A DNA stretch of 64,000 bases from Bursaphelenchus xylophilus (taxonomy: Eukaryota > Nematoda > Chromadorea > Rhabditida > Aphelenchoididae), in assembly GCA_904066235.2 (NCBI GenBank), contig CAJFCV020000003.1:6696001-6760000 (forward strand). The letters are read 5' to 3'. How positions within the stretch are numbered: position 1 is the first letter of the stretch; each line of letters begins with the position of its first letter. Positions 1-13,129 of the stretch are shown piece by piece. The notes beneath the pieces are model-generated. The model saw only the letters and a list, made by a program, of their open reading frames with translations, was not told the origin of the DNA and did not search any database. The translations under genes were made by a program, and so were the position numbers.

Positions 1-2120
1 GTCGGTCAACTTGGAACACTTCAAGATCCCAGAGATGTTTGATGCTCGATGTCACGTCAAGATCAGCGACGTTGCTTTGTCCCTTTTGAAAGTGGCTCCT
101 TATGATCTTACTACAATGGGATCCCAAGGACTTCAAAAGTATGTCTTTAATGACTTATAAATAACGAGATTTAAGGTATTTTTTGGTGATATTACCGGTT
201 GTCGATTGGTCGGTGGAGACAAGCCGGTCGGCTTTGAACATTATCCTGCGTCGATTGGACAAAGCAATATCCAAAATCGCGAAAAAGAGCTCTTCGAGGA
301 AGAGGGCTAACTGGAACGCCATCGCTAACTGGCTAAATGGGCTTTACCAAACACTAGTTGCCTATCCTTACATTGCCCATCTGCATCCTTTGAAAACGAT
401 GACTCAGATGTGTCTTAGACTGATTGCCGGGGACACCTTTTCCGAAGATCTGGTCTCTGCTCCAAATCTCTCGTCGACTACTAATAACACCATTTTGAAT
501 CCACAAATACCGCCGTACAATTTCTGTGCAATTTCCCTCAAGATGGCTGCATTTATGATGCAAGCCCTGGGGCAATTTGCATTTTCATTGGAGATTATAT
601 GCAGTCATGAAGGTCTTGGAGCCGCGTCAGAAAGGCCTGAAGCTGTGTTATGTCATATTCTGATCCCGTTATTCTTCTCAGCTGCAGCGCCAGGCAAAGA
701 AGCTCCTCAATTTCAGGCAAAGGATATCTTATTTATATTGAACTTCATTCATAATACAATCAATCCGACTATCTCAAAGCAGAACACACCCACAAATGCA
801 GGAACAACCTTGGCGTCTTCGTTGATAAGAGGGGCGGTCGCATCGCATAACACAGATGCATCAGGACGTCAAGGATCCATTTCTGTGACTGACAAAGGCC
901 ATATTGCTACAGTATCAACTCACAGAATCATTCGGGAATCCGTGGTTCAATCCGTCTTCCTAGCCTTGAAAGTTTTGATCGTCGTTTTTCATCGGCAGTT
1001 AACCGCACACTGGGTTAAAATTTCCAGAATAGTCAAAGACATCGCCTCAAAGAGATTGGGAGGTTCTTGTATGTACAATTTCATGGAGTTTGCGAGTCAC
1101 CTGAACCTTCCAATTTCACTGATCATCGTCCCCGTCATCCAGCAAAAGCTGAATCAAAGAAATATCTCCGAACAAGAAGCGGCTTGGCACAATGATTTCA
1201 GAGATCGTCTTCTGAAGATCAAGAAAGTCAGTTTGGAGGACATCAAAGGTTATAGTCAACTACTTACCAGACTCCAGCAAGAACTCAATCACATGAAAGA
1301 TGACTTCTCTTCTCGATTGGTCGAATTCCCTCGATCTCACACTCCCACCATCGGTGATCTTAATAGTGATTCTGGGAGTACCCAAAGTGTCTCTACTCAC
1401 AAATCAGGACGTCCAAATGAATCTCGTCGTTTATCTTCTTCAACGGCGTTCTCTAAACTGAGAAATGCTGGTAAGAGTATATCCTCGACCGGCCATCAAT
1501 CCATGAGTTCTGATGCCGGAGGGCATAATCTTCATGATGCGACAATCTTGGAAGACATTGAGGACGAGACTACACAGATGATGACGGGGAAAATGCAGAA
1601 AAGTCCATCCTTCCCAAGCACGCGACATCCATCACATGTCTTCAGGGCACGATCAATAACTGGTTTGGGGGTCTTTAGAAGCATGAGACGGAAATCGACC
1701 ACAGGAAAAGAAGAAATGCTGACTTCAGAAGATGAAGCAAAGCCGTTCAGACTAAAGGATATGCATCATCGGAGAACCAAGAGCTGGAACAAGAAGTAGG
1801 TTACTGTAAGAACTGATTTTATATTTGCAGGCACAAGACATTGACCGATGATTCTGTGCTCATCTCTCCTTTAACAATGCCCCAGTCACGTATTCAGACA
1901 GCAGGGCAATCAATTGCCGAGAGTTTTCATCAAAAGAGTACTGGGAGTAGTGGAGGCGACAGACATAGAGGTAAGGCATCATTACTATACTGGGTTAAGT
2001 AAATATAATACTCTCTTTTCAGTGGTCTCTTTCTCCACCCAGGAATATAATAAGAGTTCTCAACCGAGTGAAACCGATTCAGACGAGTACTACATTACGG
2101 CCAAGCATCATTTAATTTAG
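1..2120 (+). CDS. unc-80: UNC-80, C-terminal part (NALCN/NCA channel complex), partial at 5' end
   Basis: UNC-80 is a very large scaffold that links UNC-79 to the NCA/NALCN sodium-leak channel in neurons. Here only the last ~664 residues are present, in four exons: 2-138, 176-1795, 1831-1970 and 2023-2120. Introns are 35-52 nt with GTATG/GTAAG donors and TTTGCAG/TTTCAG acceptors, and phase is kept throughout. Recognition rests on the conserved C-terminal helical blocks: the PEMFDARCHVK and SLLKVAPYD segments, WLNGLYQTLVAYPYIAHLHP, the VLCHILIPLFF block and the ALKVLIVVFHRQL block. A Ser/Thr-rich, probably disordered and phosphorylatable tail follows (about residues 430-664). An AATAAA lies at 2146-2151. 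The gene is convergent with the RhoGAP gene, with only 80 bp between the stop codons. The 5' end runs off the window. Confidence 0.93.
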
Positions 2121-2200
2121 GTTCCATTTATATTAGAATTTTAAAAATAAAAAACGGGTTAATTTGTAATAATATCTTGTGTTTGACTGAGATCTGATGA

Positions 2201-4537
2201 TTACCCCGATACTGGCCTCTTATTCTCCAAATTATCATATCGACTGGCTTCGAAGGGCAGGGAATCCGTGCTAAATGTATCCATGTCTGCTTTGGGGACC
2301 TGCACTTCGTGATTTAGGGAGATCGAAGCATAAGGACTGTTCCGCTCACTAGACAAAATTATTGTTATCTTAGTCATTAGTCGATGGACTCACTTATTAG
2401 ATGGCATATGGAGTTTGTAAAAGATCCTCTTCTCCATTTGCATGGACAACGATATACTTGAAGTGTCGAGTTGAGGCGGTTGATGGCTCACATATTCTAC
2501 ACTCCCACTCGATAAAGAACAGGAACTATGATTACCAACTTTGACAAGATTGCGGAAAGAAGATTTCATATTATTCCCAAGCTGCTTCAGATTCCTCTTA
2601 AAGGATGACATTATCGATCTTGCCGGTGGCTCCTCAGACCTCACTCTGCAAAAATTACAATCTAAAATAAACAATTTTTAATCATACCTCTTGTCCTTTT
2701 GTTTTATGGGACTCGGACTGAAGCCTGAGCAATGTCTAATCTGCGAATAATCAGCGTCTTCAGCACTCGTTATAACTCCATATGAATTCTCATTGGAATG
2801 ATGCTTCTCCAACGTGTGATCTGCAATCTTTCTGACAAATAAAGGTGCCCACTTACCCAAAGATAACAGCTCGAAGATCTCCGTGTAATGTCGAATCATC
2901 AACTCAATACTTTTATTCTGGCCATTCATGTTATTAATGTGATCTCGAGTTGACTTTATCCTTCGACAAAATTATTTTTGCTCACATTTAACCTACTTGA
3001 ATAAATTTGGGGACCAAACTAATGCCAGATTGGCGGCATCCATATTTGTAGATGCAATATTATCAGAGATCAGCTTCAAATGTTTCATCAGGAATGCAGT
3101 AGTACTGTAAAATAATAGAAGCAGTAACAGATTCTTACCGATAATGATTAGGATCGAGTGTGTTGAGGAATAAACGGATGCCTGAGATCTGTTCTTCGAG
3201 ATTTTCGGATTTAATAAAGCCCTAAAATTAAGGTATACAGATGTATAATTAAACTTACAGTATCCTCTGGCAAAGGATTTAATAATCTGCGCGGTAAAAG
3301 ACGAAAGTACATCTTCAAAAGACACGCTACCGTATTCACGTCCGTGGATTTATCAAATCCAAATTGCAATGATTTCTTGTGATCATACATTTCTCTAAAA
3401 AGTCAAAACACTTAATTACTATTGTATTTAACTGTAGGTATGACACTCCCGGACAAAAATTTTTGACGACCCATGTGAGGATAACTCGATAACTTTCAAA
3501 CCTGGCATGTATAATACTTAGTCATTGCATGCAAAAACTGCCACAAATCTTTTTTGCCTTAAAATTTGAAACATGTAGCCCAATTAACAAATTAGCTAAA
3601 AGGGTGGTTAGAAATATACATGTATATATATGTCCGGAATTATTTTTTATATGTAAATGGATTAAACCTCTAACAGCCTTACTTCAGCTGGTTGATCTGA
3701 GAAGAAACACTCGATATTCGATAGATTCCGGTGGCAAGGTTGTTCTCAATAAATGTGACGCAATCATAGACGATACAAGGCACTGAAAGATACAAAATGT
3801 CATCAATATCGCTTACCCTTCTCATTGTGTTTTTGCATATGTAATCCCAAATCAACGCCGAAAACTTTACTGTGTTTAAGTCGAGTTTGTTTGAAGGAAC
3901 TTTTTATTCGCGAGAAATAACTTTTTGTGGACTTAACAGGATCCTCGCTACTTGAGGGAGATGGGCTGCATGTATATTCTCCATGATTATTCGTCTAAAA
4001 TAATATAATCTCGAGGAGAATAAAAATTAAGATACCTCAAAGAAGTTGAGAACGTTCAAACAACTACAAATCTTGATGTTCTCCTCAATCAAAGCGCTGA
4101 GAATATCAAAATATTCCGTCAAGGCTACCGTAATTTCTTCAATCGGCCCTTTTCTTCGATTTTCGATATCAAATAATCCGGTGGAAAGACAAGGGAGATT
4201 GCTGTACGTTCGCGTGAAGAGACAGTGGTGAATCTGCTCATCAAAATCTAACAACTCCAACATGGTTTTCTCGACTGACCTGAAGCAAAATATAAAAATA
4301 TTGTGATTGTATTACTTACCACTTGGAATTGGTAGATTTCACAACTACAGTATATCTGTCTTGCTTTGGCTTGGATTCGGACAAAAAGAGGACCAGATTA
4401 TTGATGAAAATTTGGTCATAATGGGCATGAATATCTCTGAAACTTTGCAAAAAAGTCACAGACATCACTTACCGAGCAGAAAAGGTAATCACGGAGGAAC
4501 TTCGCTCACTCAACTCTGAGTCGTTGCAGTCGTCCAT
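2201..4537 (-). CDS. PX-domain Rho GTPase-activating protein (ARHGAP32/33, CdGAPr family)
   Basis: Eleven exons: 4537-4473, 4436-4320, 4279-4036, 3994-3817, 3782-3683, 3394-3259, 3221-3139, 3104-2997, 2960-2688, 2645-2394 and 2348-2201. They join in frame to 567 aa. Residues ~22-140 form a PX-like lipid-binding domain (RYTVVVKSTNSKW, then a FDEQIHHCLFTRTYSNLP segment) followed by the EYFDILSALIEE helix typical of ARHGAP32/33. Residues ~180-370 are a RhoGAP domain with the arginine finger in GIYRISS (Arg223), the LKMYFRLLP helix and the TNMDAANLALVWSPNLF block, so it should stimulate GTP hydrolysis by Rho/Rac/Cdc42-type GTPases at membranes. The tail is Ser-rich. Relatives carry an SH3 domain between PX and RhoGAP; only ~40 residues lie there, so none is evident. 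The ATG is the first in frame after a CATTTCAG acceptor at 4548-4555, which could be a 5'UTR intron or a trans-splice site. Confidence 0.9.
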
Positions 4538-5157
4538 CTCTGACCTTCTGAAATGTTTATATTTTAAGCCCTGCGGACACGGATGCCAACTTTCAAAGCC
4601 CAGCGGCACATGTGTTCACAAACAATGTCATAAGTGGTGGGAAAGATCTCACTCTTGAAGAGTGCCCATCTCCGTAAGGTCTATATAAAGAGCAAATTAA
4701 TGAGTCAATTGGCATTTGACGCAGTTACGCTTTAAAAAGTGAGAAGAAACAATAGATTTGGGTCTCAAATCCAGAAACGAGATCAGCTTACCTGAGGTTC
4801 TTCCCTCTTCTTTTCTCACCCGACCTGATGAATAAGTATTTAGCCGAGAAGAGCCTTATTGTGCGGGTGTCCTTTAGATAGAAATAAACCCAGCTGTTCC
4901 TCGGAGGGCGCCCGGCGCTTTGCCAATGATATTCCAAGGAAATTAACGTCGCTGTACATTTATTTTACATTGTTATGTTTTGAAAGGACCTCTATTTACA
5001 AGATGGACAATATAAGTTCGGTAAAAAACGGTATAAAAACGTTCGGGTAAAACATAAGCAACACAGAGTTTAGAGATCGTAGACAATAAAAATAACCACT
5101 TTGTGATCAATTAGCCAAATAGTCTGAACTGAGGAGTAATCACATGGACTTCACTTC
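4538..5157. other. Intergenic; likely 5' UTR exon and promoter of the RhoGAP gene
   Basis: No supported coding sequence. On the minus strand a good donor (CTCAG/GTAAGC, at 4791-4790) could join a non-coding exon around 4792-4860 to the acceptor just upstream of the RhoGAP ATG. The 3' UTR of the phospholipase gene must also end here. A minus-strand AATAAA (plus-strand TTTATT near 4960) is a candidate poly(A) signal. Confidence 0.4.
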
Positions 5158-8100
5158 TTAAGCATCCTGAAGTTTATCAGTACCTGCCCTCTCTTCAAAG
5201 GCTTCATCATATTTTTCCAAACTTTCTGGAGATTCTTCTTCAATCCTGTCTTCTTCCTTTTTCTTTTCTACAGCTTCCTGTACCTTCTCTACAGCATCCT
5301 TGCCATCTGGCCCGTCTTCATTTACATCTTCTCTTATTTCATTTTCTTCTTTGATGCAATTATCTTCATCATGTTCCATTGGTGGTGCCTCTTTGATGTC
5401 TTTACCTTCTCTTTCCCTCTTCCTCGCCTCAATATCCTTTAAAGCTTGAGCTTCTTCTTCTTCACTTAAGAATAATCTCTTCCTGTTCACAGCAGGACCC
5501 AACTTTTTAAGTAAAGTGCAGAGTTTCTCGATGTAACTGTGGTGTCTGTACATATATTCCATGGCATCCCACATCATTCTAGCCAAAACTAAATCATCAG
5601 TAGTGTCCATAGCGATGTCTTTGAAGAGGGGAGAGGAGAATCTAAAATAAGGCACCCTCTGATTGATGGCCCAGGAAGACGCTCTAGTAACGGGAGCTCC
5701 TTCCGTTGCTGTCACCTGCAATAAAAACAAGTAGTAAGACAAACTTTGTCATAAACACATTAGAAGCACGAAAAATCTTACGAAAGGTTTTTACCTGATC
5801 GACCAAGATTATTCCCAAGTTTTTGATGGCCACAGCAGAAGAATACGGATTACTGGACAAATCTAACTGGTTTGCATCCATGGGGATAGTGGGGATGACG
5901 CCAGTCCCGATACTCAAAATGCATCCGACTTCTACTTCTGAATCTCTTTTCTGTAAATACGCACATTTTTATTCAAAAAATCTTTACCTGATGTTTACAC
6001 ATTGTGTTCCAAGTCTGAATTTCTCCCATCAAATCCAAGGTTGGGTTATTTGAAATCAGACCTCCATCAATATACTTGTTATCGGCACAAGAAAAGTATG
6101 TTGGAGCTGCTGAAGTTCTACGCAACGCTCTCCACAGATGTAATCCCTTTGGGTTTGTATATCCCAATTCCTCGTTATCTTCATCACTTAAGGGCAGCCT
6201 ATAATTCCGCATATATTCCAGTTGCACCGGAAACACGTCAGCTCTGGTTGTCGTAAACATCAGCCTAAAAATAAACGATCGAAATGAGCCCAAACCAACC
6301 TTGGATGTATCAAATCTGACATCAGGGTCTCCTCTCCCATCTCCACTTTTATAAAAGTCTCCAATATTACAGGCTTGTATGGCCTCACCCAGCCATCGAA
6401 AATCAAATCTTTAAATCTGAGGTATACCATTTGACATTGGCGTAAAGTTTTCCCTAAAAATAGATAATACCGTCAAATATATAAATAAGTTGGTGTTTCA
6501 CAAATTTTTGAAAAAACGCCACGAACGAGCGATCGGAATTGAAGACGGGACATCTTTTCGGACATGCGGGAAAACCAGAAACCCAAACGCATGCAAATCG
6601 CCTTCCTACGAAAATTTTGAGCATGCCAATGTCGGAACCTCACAGTTTTTTGTCAGCATTCAATTCTAACCCTTTCTTTAAAAAACCCCAAAAATTTGTT
6701 AAGCACCATTGACTTATATCATTACCTTGACAGAGACCAGCTGCAACAAGGCCACCAGTAGAAGTTCCCGCAATCCAATCAAAGTATGGGAAGATGGGTT
6801 CTCCCATGACTCTCTCCATTTCTAGTAGTATCTACAATGACAATTACAATAAACTATTTCTTGACGTACCTGTACAATAACCAGCCCTCGAATTCCCCCT
6901 CCATCCAAACTTAGGATAGCGATCTTCCTTTTGTTTTGTTCCTTGGCTTTTATCATACCATTTAATTTCGATATAACCTCATCAAAAATCGCCTAGAAAT
7001 GAAAATAATCTTTAAAAATACTCACCTGATGCTCTTTGTCATGAATTTTATTCCAAGGGTGATCTACTTGTTCATCTCGGTTTTCGATCTTTTCAATGGT
7101 GGCCAAAGATCGTGGGCTTGGCGCTACTGTGTTCTCAGATGAGACACTCGACCGGGATAAAAACCTGACAGATCTCTCGTTCACGCAGCCAGAAACACAT
7201 CCAGATTTTGAATGGGGACACCTTTTGGCTCCACAAATCACTAAGGTCCTCAACATTTCCTCACTAACAAGTAAAATCGAATAAATATTCAACTTACTCA
7301 TTTAATTTTGCCGCCAAATGTCTAGCGCTGTCTCCGTGATTATTAATTACATTTGGATCAGCCCCCAAGGACAGCAACAATCTAGTTATCGTAATTCTGC
7401 TTTTAGAAACCGCCACATGTAACGCTGTGTTTCCATTTCGATCCTGTGCATTCAGATCACACCCATAAGACACGATTGTAATAATCATCCCGACGTCACC
7501 ACGAGAACAATACATATGTAAAGGGGTCAGCCCGGCTTTGTTCTTTGCATTCAGATCCAATTCTTTATGACGAAGGTTGAGAAGACCCAGCAGGGGCATT
7601 TTGTACATGGCCGAGTGCAAAACATTATTACCACTAGCTTCCTCCGTCTCGTTTATTATCCCCGGTTGTGCCTCCAAAATAGCTTTGATTACTCTAAAAA
7701 AGAAAATTAGAAATCAAAAATATTCTTACTCAATCGTCTTTCCTTTGCTTTGAACTGCTTCAAATAAAGGATTCTTGCCGGCAATCCGAAGATTGATCTC
7801 GGCGCCCAAATTAATCAAAAGCCTTAAGCAGAATGGGTTCGCATTTCTGATGGCCAACAAGGCTGGAGTCAGCCTATCATTATTGAGACAATTCAGAAGT
7901 TCTTTGGCTTCTGGACACGACCATACTATCTAAAAAAGCATTAAAAAAGAGCTAAAACCCGACCTCAATCATTTGCGTAGAAGCTAGAGCCGCATAATGC
8001 AAGCAACTGTTTCCATTGAGGTCTCTGGCTGTTATATCAGCTCCAATTTTGATAAGAAATTTGACGATATCAGGTTGATTTGATTCAATTGCCATCATCA

Positions 8101-8929
8101 ATGGATATTGACCCTCGGGGGATGCCACAGGCTTTACAAGACTAAAAACCAAGTTCAGCAAAACGCTTACTAACTTACTCATCAGAAGTGTACCCCATCT
8201 TTTGAAGGTACTCATAGCCATCATCGGTAAAAACGTCTATTCTTCCACAAGCAATGGCAATGTGAACCATCCTCCAGAGCGGATGGAATTGCAATTTGTT
8301 AGTAAGATCTCTAATTTGTTTGCAAATGTCTTTTGAAAATCCTAAAATTTAATAAAAACAGTAATAGCAGACGTTTGCATACCCAACATTTTGAATAAAG
8401 CTCGACATTCTTCGCATCTTCGACAGAAATCCATAGCCTCACCCATGTCCTCCGTCCTGAACAAACTGAGAGTTTCCTTCTCCCCATGCACATAATGAGT
8501 GAACACGACATGATTTAGTACTCTCAGATTGGGAATATCCGGCCTGGCTGTACACTGAACAACCTTCAAAGTTACACTGTGAGTATTTTCTTTCGCATGG
8601 GGAGGATACACAGTCCTGTGTGTCTTTAAGAACTCTGATGGAAACACAACAACATCAAAATTGTCCGAAGGAATCCAATAGTCTTCTCCGAATATCCTTT
8701 CTCTTGTCGTAGACCATAATTCATTCAATTTGATCTGAACTTGTGCCAGAGAGAATAATCTAAAGGATTAGATAAACAAAAATCGAATAACTCACCCTGG
8801 TTTATCTAAGTCTTTTTTAAGAGAATCTGGAGAAGGTGGAGGCGTCTGTACAATTTCATCGGACTCCTCGGCAGTGTGATCTCCCACCTCGGCAAAAATA
8901 TTATCCTCCAGGCCGCTCGCAAAACTCAT
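5158..8929 (-). CDS. Calcium-independent phospholipase A2, group VI type (ankyrin + patatin, PLA2G6-like)
   Basis: Thirteen exons join in frame to 1019 aa: 8929-8796, 8759-8383, 8341-8179, 8141-7964, 7929-7730, 7693-7298, 7263-7026, 6992-6870, 6831-6726, 6453-6300, 6264-5988, 5950-5795 and 5715-5158. An N-terminal domain (~1-220) contains the family's [14 protein letters not shown] block. Ankyrin repeats span ~230-480 ([40 protein letters not shown]). The patatin lipase domain carries the oxyanion/nucleotide-type loop [11 protein letters not shown] (~590), the nucleophile elbow GTSTG (Ser ~626) and the catalytic Asp in [11 protein letters not shown] (~760), so the catalytic dyad is intact. 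It should release fatty acids from membrane phospholipids for remodelling and mitochondrial lipid repair. The last ~110 residues are a Glu/Lys-rich tail not typical of the mammalian enzyme. The ATG lies 2 nt after a TTTTTAG acceptor. Confidence 0.93.
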
Positions 8930-9762
8930 TTCTAAAAAGCAAAATATAAAAATTCGATGTTTAAGTCGAATTTGTGGGAAACATTTCGAAAGCGCGTGAT
9001 TCACATCGAGAACAAAGTACGAAATTGGAACAGCAAAAATTAAATCGGGAGATCACATCAGAAGACACATCCATTGTGCCGAACCATTCTTGCACTCTTA
9101 AACACGATAAGAACTTGTTTTAGACTATAACTTATATATTTCTGCGAAAAAAAATAATTTCCGAAAATTATTTTTATTTTTTTGTGACGAAGTATCCATC
9201 ATTGATTTTAAGGTTAGAGTTTATAAAATTTATACTGTAAAGCCCTAAAATGTTTTTTTATACGTTTGATTACTCGAATTCTAACGAATAAGAATGCTTT
9301 ATTATTCGTAAAAACCGTTTTCTTTTCGCAAAGTAAAAAATTTCCTTGTTTTTTGCTTTGACAAAAAGACAATGTCTTTGACATAAATAACCGACCATCA
9401 CCTCGCTTTGGAAACCCGAATAACATTCACTGAATTATTATGAATTAAATCTCCGATTTATTTGTTGTTGCTGACCTGGAGCAAATTCAACTCTTTTGTG
9501 AATCATCGCCGATTCAAATTTTGGGCAGAGGGCGGATGACTCAACTCTGAATTTACAAAAAAATTATCCTGATCGAGGTGTTGAACAAGTTTATGAGCGA
9601 TGAAAACTAAAAGACTGGAGAAAGATGAGGATAGGATAAATCTCTTGAACAAAGACCGATCAATAATTAATACGAATAATTTGATACTCAGTAGATACAA
9701 CGATGACATTTGTTCGTCTGGATATGTTAGGACCGGGGAAATAAATGCGAAAAGTGAATAAA
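8930..9762. other. Intergenic, no gene seen
   Basis: A/T-rich sequence between two minus-strand genes. It should hold the phospholipase promoter and the 3' UTR of the upstream membrane-protein gene. Short open frames on the minus strand lack family resemblance and splice context. A minus-strand AATAAA (plus TTTATT near 9456) is the only poly(A) candidate I see. Confidence 0.4.
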
Positions 9763-10449
9763 TCAAGGTCCGTTCACCGGTTTCGGAGATCGCGAAAGAT
9801 CTCTGGATGGCATGAGGGGATTGACCAGTGGAATTCCTGAGCTTTTAGTGCCTAAACATACGCCTTCGTGCTGGGGCTGCCTCGGGTGTATTCGCGATCT
9901 AAATTTATGTTTCCTTAGATTATTTTCTGCGATATTTTGGGTTTAATTTCAAAACGCTTACTTGACTTTTTTCGACAACAAACGACGATGACTGCAATCA
10001 CCAGGACCACCAAAATAATGGTCCCAATCAAGATGGCTATTGACGTTGTGTCCAGACTGAAGGTTGAGGTACTTGTTTTGTCGGTCTCGGCAACGAAAAC
10101 AGCCGGAGGGGGTGTTGGAGCGGGCTTATCCACGGCAGAATTAGGTGGATTAACTTTTTTTGCTTCCTCCAGTTTTGTCCTATCCTCGTTTTTTGCGGGT
10201 ACACCAGACGTCTCCTAAATAATTTTTTTACTTTACTTATTATTAAAATACGAGTTGAAATGGTATTCATAAAACTTTAGAAATAATGTTTGATGTTTAC
10301 ATCTAGCAAAAATAGGAACGGACCTCAAAATCTTCGTCATCTGGGTTCTCCATGTGTGCACTGCCCTCCAAGTCATCATCGACGGCCGCGGGCTTGACCA
10401 GAGTAAAACTCAGTGCCAAAAAGGCAAGAAAAAGAGCCCGGTATTTCAT
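9763..10449 (-). CDS. Small type I single-pass membrane protein, unknown function
   Basis: Three exons (10449-10324, 10214-9962, 9926-9763) give 180 aa. The predicted order is: signal peptide (residues ~1-20, KYRALFLAFLALSFTLV), a short acidic and Pro/Thr-rich ectodomain with no cysteines, a transmembrane helix ~105-128 (SIAILIGTIILVVLVIAVIV), a CC pair and basic stop-transfer (CCRKKSSK), then a ~55-residue basic, Pro-rich cytoplasmic tail. If the 35-nt second intron (GTAAGCG...ATCGCAG) is not removed, the tail ends after ~14 residues; splicing opens the longer tail, which I take as correct. I recognise no family. The layout resembles a mucin-like or adaptor-type receptor stalk, but that is speculation. 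Confidence 0.7.
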
Positions 10450-13129
10450 AGTCGAGGCTATAAATTCAGATATAAAAAGTGGAAAGACACCGCGGAAGTG
10501 GGCAAGCCTCGATTGATAAGAGAAACGCGTTTATCAGCAGTAAGGAGAGCCCGATACCACATCAAGGGACACACGGACTGGCCAAGTAAAGTCCACTGAC
10601 CTCGCAGGGACAGCCTTCATTTGCATAAAGGAGAAAGACGACAAAGAAATGGAGCCACTGGTTGTTTTACAAAAGGTCCGAAAGGTCGCTAAGAGCCTTG
10701 AAAACCGTCCTGGGCAAGTAATATTGGTATTTAAAAGAACGGATCTTTATCAAAATATGTGAAAATGTAAGAGGAAAGGATTAGCCATGAAATAATAGCA
10801 CGCTCTCTATACGTTCCCGTTCCCACCTCCGCCCCTTGTTTTGCGCAAATGATTCTTTAGCCCAAAAAAGGATGACCAGAGACGTTAAACAAACACAGCC
10901 GGTCAGAGTGGAGATTTAGAACATCCCCGAAGACAGGTGGACCCAAATTATTCGAAGACGTAAGTGACCACAGACCCCCGAAGACCGCTCTTTCAGATCC
11001 AAAGCGATGATAAGAGTCGTCTTGTATATAACAGTCATCTGCGATTGGAAAGTCTCAACAACGCGAAACGGGAATTCAAGGCTGACCTGTCGGGATTCCA
11101 TTATTTAAACTTTCATATACAGGGTGTCTTATTATAAAACCCCGTGTTACTTATGTTGATGGTTACTTTGTTAAATTTGGCCTGTTAAATAAAATATAGC
11201 CAAAAAAGATGAATTTTTTGAGACCCTGCAGGCCCTGTTACAATAAGAAAATCTTCGAAACCGTAATAAAATTCTGTATCAATTTGAATAAACCCATAAA
11301 TATTTAATTAGCTTGTCCAAAACAATAAATCCCTCAAGGCTTCAGGTTGGACAAATACTGCTAAACTTTGGCTAAACAATGACGACAAAAGAAGAAGATT
11401 TACATGGCCAGCTGGAAACCTGCACTCCACTTGGCATTATTTTGATGACAAGAGCTCTCCTTAGCGGAAACTTCAACGGGGCGGCAGAACTTATTCTCAA
11501 AAAATCCGAGGAGAAAACAAAGGATCCCCATTCTCAAACATCCTGGCCGGACACTGGCTTCCATGTCTGTCCACTAAATAAATTAAGAATGGCAAAAGGG
11601 GGGATTGCGCGACTTAATCACACTTTGAAGGGCTTAATTGGGCGCGTTTTAATTAAATGTGATGGCCGGGAAGGATGGATGGAAAGGTAAATGAATATAA
11701 TTGCCGTTGAAGACGCCCAGCCAGAATTCCCAGAATGGACCTATGACTCAATAATTTGCATGAAACAGCGGACGCCTTGGCATAAGTAAGCCATAACTAT
11801 GGATGGAGTGCAGAATTCCAAGAGGGAATTGGCGTCGGGACGGGTCCACAAACTGTCCTGAACAAGTTTTTGATGGATAAGAATGGCCAGATGGGCCAAG
11901 CCTTTTAAAGAGCCAACCCTTGAAGAAACAGTTTGGCCTTTTGGCACACGAAATGACCCGTCCTGGGAGAAAATCCCGCCCAAATAGCGCCTTCTGTAAT
12001 TCTAGAAACTCAGAGCCTCTTTAACCGATCAGCCTTGCGTGCATACATTAAGTGCGGTGTAGCGCTATCTCTGACCTTTTTTACCCGTTCGCTTAAGCAA
12101 ACTGTCCGTCTTCAGCTGCAAAGAAAGGAAGGATTGACCGCTCTATATTCTCTTAATAAAGCGCCTCGTTCACTCACCAAACCAAAAATTTGCATGCCGT
12201 TTGATTAAAGTTTTATGGCAGACGCTGGATCAAAGAGTTCAATCTTTACGACCCTGATAAATTACAAGTGTTTACAGAAAAAAGGAAACAAAATGTAATT
12301 ACGGCACAATGTAGTTAATAAGGTCAGGACTGACCTTAATAAGGTCAGGACAGAGGTTTCATACAGGAAGGACAAAATTGGGATAATTAGTCAAGAAAAA
12401 CAACTCGAGCTAAGTGTTATCTATTGGAACAACTGCCACGAAGTCCTTAACACCCGTCTTCTTCCAATCTAAAAAATGATTTTAACACGATGGAGCGCTC
12501 AATTAAACAAAAAGAAGAAGTGTGGAAACAAATCCCGATTCTTTTTTCGTTCAGCTGAAGGGCGGCTTCAGAAGCGACATTAAGGCAACAGATTCCCTTC
12601 CAAAAAGGATAGACTGACAATTCATTCATTCGGTCCCGATAGTATTGGGTCGGACGGTTAACGCGCCCTTTTCTTTCTGTTCGAAATGGAAGTCGGTTTC
12701 CGTGTTCATAAAAGTTCTACTTGTATTAAATATATTTAGACGCCCAGCGGTCTCTTTATTCTCCGCTCAATACAATTATGGACGGCACATTTGAGACATC
12801 AATACGGACTGGTCACATCCACGCAGATCACGCGTGTTCTTGAAGTAGAATCTAAAATTGACACTGAACACAAGCCCATTCACAATGGAAACATTTATGA
12901 AGAGATCCGTCTCTCCCTTATAACATTTTCTTTAACATATTGCGACTTTAAATTTAAACAATTTATTGCAAGTTTAAAACAAACAATCTTATGGATTTCC
13001 TGTCTTTTTAATACCACCAGTGACAACAAAAGAACCCGGATGATGAGATCAAAGATTCACAAGCCAATTCACGGAAGATTATTATAACAAACATCCTTTT
13101 TCCTGGGAATCGACGGCAAATAAAACGTT
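10450..13129. other. Large intergenic region, no gene seen
   Basis: About 2.7 kb between the membrane-protein start and the caskin-like stop, both on the minus strand. Several short open frames (for example around 11379-11690 and 12791-13087) show no splice-linked partner, no family resemblance and no upstream acceptor, so I leave them out. The promoter of the membrane-protein gene should lie at the left end. Confidence 0.45.

Noticed and set aside
2833..2857. Apparent 25-nt intron (GTAAGT...GTCAG) in the RhoGAP gene
   Set aside because: Too short, and removing it shifts the frame into a stop; reading through keeps the frame open.
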